Shown here: in pieces, positions 6,716 through 10,611 of the stretch | Layout of the letters: each line of letters begins with the position of its first letter | Position numbering within the stretch: the first letter of the stretch is position 1 | Origin: Clostridia bacterium | GTDB lineage: Bacteria; Bacillota; Clostridia; Oscillospirales; Acutalibacteraceae | Direction of reading: 5' to 3' | Assembly (NCBI GenBank): GCA_900759575.1 | Contig: CAAEVU010000200.1 | Span: 1 to 10,611 of the forward strand | DNA length: 10,611 nucleotides | Notes under the pieces: model-generated | What the model saw: only the letters and a program-made list of their open reading frames with translations | What the model was told of the DNA's origin: nothing | The model's database searches: none | Position numbers and translations under genes: made by a program

Positions 6716-6744
6716 TTGTAATTTTACGATTTACATGCTAAAAT
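6716..6744 (+). promoter_or_regulatory. Extended -10 promoter within the invertible segment
   Basis: TTGTAA (6716-6721) is followed after 17 bp by TAAAAT (6739-6744), with an extended -10 TG at 6736-6737. The start is predicted near 6751, so the right inverted repeat lies in the 5' leader of the transcript. It points at the second recombinase-like gene and the surface protein. Confidence 0.68.
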
Positions 6745-6789
6745 AACCTTAAAGTTATGTACTCTGTTGCTTTATTTCGTGATTATTTA

Positions 6790-6811
6790 GGACAATTTGT
6801 GAAAAATGTCC
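6790..6811 (-). repeat. Right inverted repeat of the invertible segment
   Basis: Arms GGACAAT (6790-6796) and AATGTCC (6805-6811) flank the spacer TTGTGAAA. Read on the minus strand the spacer is TTTCACAA, which is 7 of 8 identical to the left site; only the first base differs. The site lies about 18 bp upstream of the ribosome site of the next gene. Confidence 0.85.
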
Positions 6812-6828
6812 TTATTAGAGTCTATCGG

Positions 6829-6837
6829 GGGAGGTGA
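6829..6837 (+). promoter_or_regulatory. Near-perfect ribosome binding site followed by ACG
   Basis: GGGAGGTGA matches the anti-Shine-Dalgarno sequence over its full core. It ends 6 nt before ACG at 6844, exactly where an ATG is expected. No ATG, GTG or TTG occurs in this frame between the upstream stop (6835-6837) and 7045. The site supports a start at 6844, and therefore a mutated or non-canonical start codon. Confidence 0.7.
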
Positions 6838-6843
6838 GGTTTT

Positions 6844-7671
6844 ACGGACAGCTCTATATATCATCCGGCGAACCCTGGTCTACATATCACGGAAACCGAT
6901 ATAGAAAAATATCTAAAAAGTGTTTCGGAGAAGGGTTGCTCTTCCCGCACCCTGGAATCGTACAAAAGAAATCTTAAAAAATTTCTTCAACTTCTTCCTG
7001 ACGGGCAACTTACTTTAACATCTTTAGTCCACTGTCGGGACAGTATGTTGAAAGAGGGATACAAGCTTAACACTGTGAAACTAATGCTTTCTACGGTAAA
7101 TGGATTTCTGGCCTATCTTGGTCTGTGGGAATTCCAAGCTGCTATTTCTCCCGTGGAACAAGAACAGGATGTTCAGCCGGAATTGACTCGAAACGAATAT
7201 CTCCGCATACTGTCCGCTGCCAAATCGCTGCGAAGAGGCCGGACCTATTTATTGGTGAAGTCTTTTGCTTGTACCGGTATCTCGGTCCATGAACTGCCGG
7301 ATATTACCCTGGAATCCATTCAAGCTGGGCAGTTGACCCTTTCCTCTAGCAAAGGCAAACGAACCGTTCCACTGCCCCAGTTTTTCCGGCAGGAATTACT
7401 GGATTACGCAAGTCTCAAAAGCATCACATCCGGGCCTATTTTCATCACCCGGGCGGGAAAGCTTTTGAGCCGCACCAACGTTACGGCATCGATCCAGCAG
7501 TTGAGTAAGGAAGCACAGGTGGCTCCTGAAAAGTGCAATCCCCGTTGTTTGCGCAAGCTCTATTTTGCCACTAGACAGACCATTCTTGACAACGTAGCCG
7601 TTTTGATCGACCAGGCCCACGAACAGCTGCTAGAACAGGAACAGCTTTTAGTAGGTTGGGACCAAACTTAA
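6844..7671 (+). CDS. Catalytically dead tyrosine-recombinase paralogue, apparent ACG start
   Basis: The reading is open for 275 codons from the ACG at 6844, close to the 279 of the upstream recombinase. It is homologous along its length. The N-terminal domain has HITETDIEKYLKSV and SSRTLESYKRNLKKFL, and the catalytic domain has LTRNEYLRILSAAK. The active site is destroyed. CTGIRVSE has become CTGISVHE (Ser147 for Arg-I), and HNLR has become RCLR (Arg234 for His). About 18 residues holding LGHSS and the TTRIY tyrosine are missing in frame between NVAVLID and AHEQLL. The hairpin lysine (SSKGKRT) and Arg237 remain. The first ATG is at 7045, which would lose most of the N-terminal DNA-binding domain. 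The frame is otherwise intact, so it could be a DNA-binding accessory protein or regulator, or a decaying gene. It is probably co-transcribed with the surface protein 57 bp downstream. Confidence 0.75.
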   Translation, partial: TDSSIYHPANPGLHITETDIEKYLKSVSEKGCSSRTLESYKRNLKKFLQLLPDGQLTLTSLVHCRDSMLKEGYKLNTVKLMLSTVNGFLAYLGLWEFQAAISPVEQEQDVQPELTRNEYLRILSAAKSLRRGRTYLLVKSFACTGISVHELPDITLESIQAGQLTLSSSKGKRTVPLPQFFRQELLDYASLKSITSGPIFITRAGKLLSRTNVTASIQQLSKEAQVAPEKCNPRCLRKLYFATRQTILDNVAVLIDQAHEQLLEQEQLLVGWDQT

Positions 7672-7728
7672 CAGGGAAATTTGTCGAAAGACATTTTCAA
7701 ATTATTCTTTTGGAAGGTGGAGAAGGCA

Positions 7729-10611
7729 ATGAAAAAACGATGGCTAAGTCTATTGCTTACATTGTGCATGCTGGTCATTTTCGCGCCAGCTGCCATGGCA
7801 AATGACGAAACACAAGACATCTATGTACGCGCAGATGGATCAGATGTAGATGGTATGGGCACTCCAGAGAGTCCATACCAAACGTTAAATCACGCTATTG
7901 AAAGTGTCCTACCAAATGAGAGCGCCACGATCTATGTCATGTCCGATATGACGGTTTCCGAAAGCACTCGGTTTTGGGAGGCAAAAGATATCACTATTAA
8001 AAGTGATCCTAAGAGTCTCACTTCCGAGAAAAAAGCATTCACTATTTCTCGTGGTACCGATGTAGAAGCGGTCGATCCTACTATTGACCCAGCCCGTGGA
8101 GGCTACAATGGTGCTATGATCGAAGTGGGAAATGGTGCAAATCTCACCTTGACAAACATCATTTTGGATGACAAAGGGTATGCAGCCTATACAGAGGATT
8201 CCTCTACCGGAACTAGTACTGGGCAACCCTATTTCACTCAGGTGGATGCCAGCAGGTCCACGGGAAGCGACCCAGGTCCTGGTTCCACCACTGTTGATGG
8301 GATTGAAGTTTCCAACCACAAAATTGTCCAAGACGCAATAATTGCTTCCTATGATACCACCTCAAAAATCACTTTGGGTGGGGGTGCCATTCTTCAAAAT
8401 TTTGGCGGCATGAGTGCTGTTCGAGTCACAGCTGGCTCTCAGCTGATCATGGAAGCTGGCAGTAAAATCTGTGACACTACCGTAACCGATCGCACCAAGG
8501 GTGCTGGCGGTACTGGTCCTGCAGGCGCAGTTTGGATTCAAGGCGGCAGTTCTTTTATCCTTGAGAAAAACGCCTCTATAGAAAATGTCGTCGGCAGAGC
8601 TGTATATGCGGATGGCGCGGATATAACTTTCACAATTAACGGCACCATCAGCGGGATTGTTGGCGACGGTGATATGTGGCAAGGCCAAAACGGCACTGCA
8701 TTCCATATCCGCAACTACGCTGTGGCAGAACTGAATGGCACAATTACCGATATGCAAGGTTCTGGTTCTTCCGCCGTTTACGTTGTTGCTCATGGTGAAT
8801 TCACCATGAACGAATACTCCTCTATGAATAATTTTGGCACTGGAGTAAAAGGCATCCAGTTGTATGGCGATCAAGGCGGCGAAGTGACCGTTAACGGCGA
8901 AATCACTGGAATCAAAAATGACAACGCCATCAACATCAACTCCAATAAGGACGCAAACAATCCTATTACGAATCCAGAAGAAAATGCGCTCCGCTTCACA
9001 ATCGGGCCTGACGGCTATATTCACCACAACAGTGTAACAAATGGTGCTATCTATATGCAAACGGATAGCGGCACTCTAGACATACATGGAAAGATCAACT
9101 ACAACATTGACGAAAATCAAGGTGACTCTCCTGGCGGTGTCTGGCTGTGCCACAATCAGCGGAAAGCCACTGTAACCATGTACCCTGGTGCGCAAATCTG
9201 CAATAACTCGGCCCAAAAGTGCGGCGGAATCATGGTAAGTCAATGTGAATTTACTATGATAGGTGGCACTATTTCCGGGAATATCGCCAGAAATGCTACA
9301 AGTGGCTATGCAGGTGGTTTACTTGTTCGAAATGGCGGAACCTTCGTTATGGAAGGCGGCGAAATTAAAGACAACTTCTCTGCTGGTGTAGGCGGAGGTG
9401 TTGGTTTCATTTCAAACTCTTGGGGAAACAATCCCGTGAATAACTCCTGTGCAGAATTAGTCGGTGGTACAATTTCCGGAAACATGATGAAAGCCACCAT
9501 TTCTGGTAATGCCACTGATGGCTACACCGCTACTGGCGGGGAAGCAAACGACCTGACAGTTGTTAAAGATGATTCTTCCAATGCCAATATTTCACGTTAC
9601 CTTACCATCGGTGAAAACGTAACATTGGATGAGGAAAGCATCTACTTTGCAAAATACGGCTTCACCATGGAACGGCCTGCAGCCGGGGTGAAAATTGGCA
9701 ATGCAGCTACAGCATGTGAAACCACTGTTACTGATCAGCTTAGGCAACAAAATCTCACAGAAGTTGCTGGGTCTTTCTGGTACCAGTTTGACGATGCCAT
9801 CGGATCCTTGACAATGACTGTTCCTACTACATATGATCAAAGCAAAAAACTCTATGCGGCGATCATTGCGACAGATGAGAACGGAGCGCCCGTTGCCAAT
9901 GCCGGTGTTTCCCTCAGGACTGTGGAAGTGGTTAACAACAGCTTTACGTTGTCCCTGCCTGGAAGCACAAACGGATATGCTGTCGTGCTTGTGCAGGAGG
10001 ATGACCCTGCTGGAGTAATCTCTGTGGTTCCTGCTGACCTGACCATCTACATGGGCGGCAATGGCGGCTACGACGCGGTATATGATGGAAGCACCTCTAC
10101 TAACAGCAATAGTCTGCCCCATCCCATTTTCAAAGTTACCGCTCCTGCCAATGTTAACCTAGAGGACCTTACATTTACAAACGGAACAAACACTTGGAAA
10201 TTGAAGGAAGTTTCTGAGGAATCCAGTGAAACGGCTTATTACCGTTTTGTGCCTCAAAATGAATCCCCTGAAGTGCGCGTGCAGTACAGCAACGGTTCCA
10301 CCATTGTAACAGATGACGAGTTTGATCCCTCGACAATCCAAGAATTGTTCGAAGAATACACCATCTCCATTTATAGTGGCAGCATCTCTGGTTCACAGGT
10401 GACAGCTTCTGTCTCCAGTGGTACAAAGTATCTTGTTGCCACAGGAACCGGAACCCTCACGGTCCGCGCGGTTGCAGATGAGAATCCTACTTCTGAAGTT
10501 GTCAAGAAGGTACCTGACAATAAATTAACCTCTGGTACTGCAACTGCAGTGAAACCCGATGGAACAGTCTACACTCTGAACAACACTGGAGTTACTTTGC
10601 CGAGTGATGCC
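7729..10611 (+). CDS. Large secreted beta-helix surface protein, N-terminal 961 residues (runs off right edge)
   Basis: The frame is open without a stop from the ATG at 7729 to the window end. AAGGTGGAG (7714-7722) is the ribosome site. Residues 1-24 are a signal peptide: MKKR, a hydrophobic stretch, then PAAMA before Asn25. Residues about 31-60 (DIYVRADGSDVDG, then GTPESPYQTLNHAI) are the usual start of pectate-lyase-like right-handed beta helices. Rungs follow to about 620, marked by repeated turns such as NGTISG (305), NGTITD (336), NGEITG (389), HGKINYN (453), GGTISGN (512 and 579) and GGEIKDN (543). Residues about 690-961 look like beta-sandwich surface domains, with PADLTIYMGGNGGYDAVYDG (from 770) and a Ser/Thr-rich stretch. 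No catalytic motif is recognised. Adhesin or glycan-binding protein is the best guess. Cell-wall anchoring would lie outside the window. It sits behind the invertible promoter. Confidence 0.88.
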   Translation, partial: MKKRWLSLLLTLCMLVIFAPAAMANDETQDIYVRADGSDVDGMGTPESPYQTLNHAIESVLPNESATIYVMSDMTVSESTRFWEAKDITIKSDPKSLTSEKKAFTISRGTDVEAVDPTIDPARGGYNGAMIEVGNGANLTLTNIILDDKGYAAYTEDSSTGTSTGQPYFTQVDASRSTGSDPGPGSTTVDGIEVSNHKIVQDAIIASYDTTSKITLGGGAILQNFGGMSAVRVTAGSQLIMEAGSKICDTTVTDRTKGAGGTGPAGAVWIQGGSSFILEKNASIENVVGRAVYADGADITFTINGTISGIVGDGDMWQGQNGTAFHIRNYAVAELNGTITDMQGSGSSAVYVVAHGEFTMNEYSSMNNFGTGVKGIQLYGDQGGEVTVNGEITGIKNDNAININSNKDANNPITNPEENALRFTIGPDGYIHHNSVTNGAIYMQTDSGTLDIHGKINYNIDENQGDSPGGVWLCHNQRKATVTMYPGAQICNNSAQKCGGIMVSQCEFTMIGGTISGNIARNATSGYAGGLLVRNGGTFVMEGGEIKDNFSAGVGGGVGFISNSWGNNPVNNSCAELVGGTISGNMMKATISGNATDGYTATGGEANDLTVVKDDSSNANISRYLTIGENVTLDEESIYFAKYGFTMERPAAGVKIGNAATACETTVTDQLRQQNLTEVAGSFWYQFDDAIGSLTMTVPTTYDQSKKLYAAIIATDENGAPVANAGVSLRTVEVVNNSFTLSLPGSTNGYAVVLVQEDDPAGVISVVPADLTIYMGGNGGYDAVYDGSTSTNSNSLPHPIFKVTAPANVNLEDLTFTNGTNTWKLKEVSEESSETAYYRFVPQNESPEVRVQYSNGSTIVTDDEFDPSTIQELFEEYTISIYSGSISGSQVTASVSSGTKYLVATGTGTLTVRAVADENPTSEVVKKVPDNKLTSGTATAVKPDGTVYTLNNTGVTLPSDA

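Larger units (their letters stand above)
6538..6811. other. Invertible promoter segment (phase switch), ON orientation
   Basis: About 230 bp of visibly AT-rich DNA (6560-6789) lie between two 22-bp imperfect inverted repeats. The segment sits immediately after an intact tyrosine recombinase gene and before a surface-protein operon. It contains an extended -10 promoter pointing right (6716-6744), a rightward terminator (6651-6693) and a leftward terminator (6603-6628). In the present orientation the promoter fires into the downstream genes. After inversion it would point back at the 3' end of the recombinase gene, and the leftward terminator would then face rightward. This resembles the RecV-controlled cwpV switch of Clostridioides difficile (about 195 bp, 21-bp imperfect repeats). 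Inversion itself is inferred. Confidence 0.82.

Noticed and set aside
7683..7707. TGTC-GAAA-GACA mini-hairpin and a GACATTTT stretch resembling half of the 22-bp repeat
   Set aside because: The stem is only 4 bp and the match to the repeat needs gaps; not supportable as a third recombination site.
8362..9060. Minus-strand open frame inside the surface-protein gene
   Set aside because: The plus strand encodes a signal peptide and repeated beta-helix rungs without interruption; the antisense frame shows nothing recognisable.
1..10611. tRNA, rRNA, CRISPR array or insertion sequence
   Set aside because: No cloverleaf, rRNA-like sequence, regularly spaced repeats or transposase was seen; the only recombinase genes are the two tyrosine-type ones.

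Overview
The window looks like chromosome of a gut-type Clostridia member (Bacillota), most likely Oscillospiraceae/Ruminococcaceae. The evidence is near-perfect AGGAGG-type ribosome sites, sigma-A consensus promoters, intracellular arabinoxylan-degrading enzymes, and a large secreted beta-helix surface protein of the kind common in that group. The assignment is inference from gene content, not from a marker gene.

Left part (1-5507, all minus strand): an arabinoxylan-oligosaccharide locus in two transcription units. Unit A runs from a perfect-consensus promoter at 5507-5479 through a GH8 reducing-end exo-oligoxylanase-like gene (5370-4222) and a GH39 beta-xylosidase-like gene (4197-2689) to a strong intrinsic terminator (2641-2613). 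Unit B runs from a second perfect-consensus promoter (2495-2468) through a GH51 alpha-L-arabinofuranosidase (2289-682), a MarR-family regulator (572-141) and the first 26 codons of a type-B carboxylesterase (80-1, continuing off the left edge). None of the three hydrolases has a signal peptide, so the set probably trims imported feruloylated or acetylated arabinoxylo-oligosaccharides in the cytoplasm. GH8 would remove xylose from reducing ends, GH39 would remove xylose from the other end, GH51 would remove arabinose, and the esterase would remove acyl groups. A short dyad lies just downstream of each promoter and could be a repressor site.

Right part (5601-10611, plus strand): an apparently unreported phase-variation module. 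A complete tyrosine recombinase (5699-6538) is followed by two 22-bp imperfect inverted repeats (6538-6559 and 6790-6811). These flank about 230 bp of AT-rich DNA carrying an outward-pointing extended -10 promoter and intrinsic terminators facing both ways. This has the layout of an invertible promoter, and it is captured here in the ON orientation.

Downstream come a second recombinase paralogue (6844-7671) and, 57 bp later, a large signal-peptide-bearing beta-helix surface protein (7729 to beyond 10611). The paralogue has lost three catalytic positions: Arg-I became Ser, the His of HxxR became Arg, and the block holding the GH motif and the Tyr nucleophile is deleted. Its start codon appears to be ACG behind a very strong ribosome site. 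The suggested model is that the active recombinase flips the promoter and switches the dead paralogue and the surface protein on and off together.
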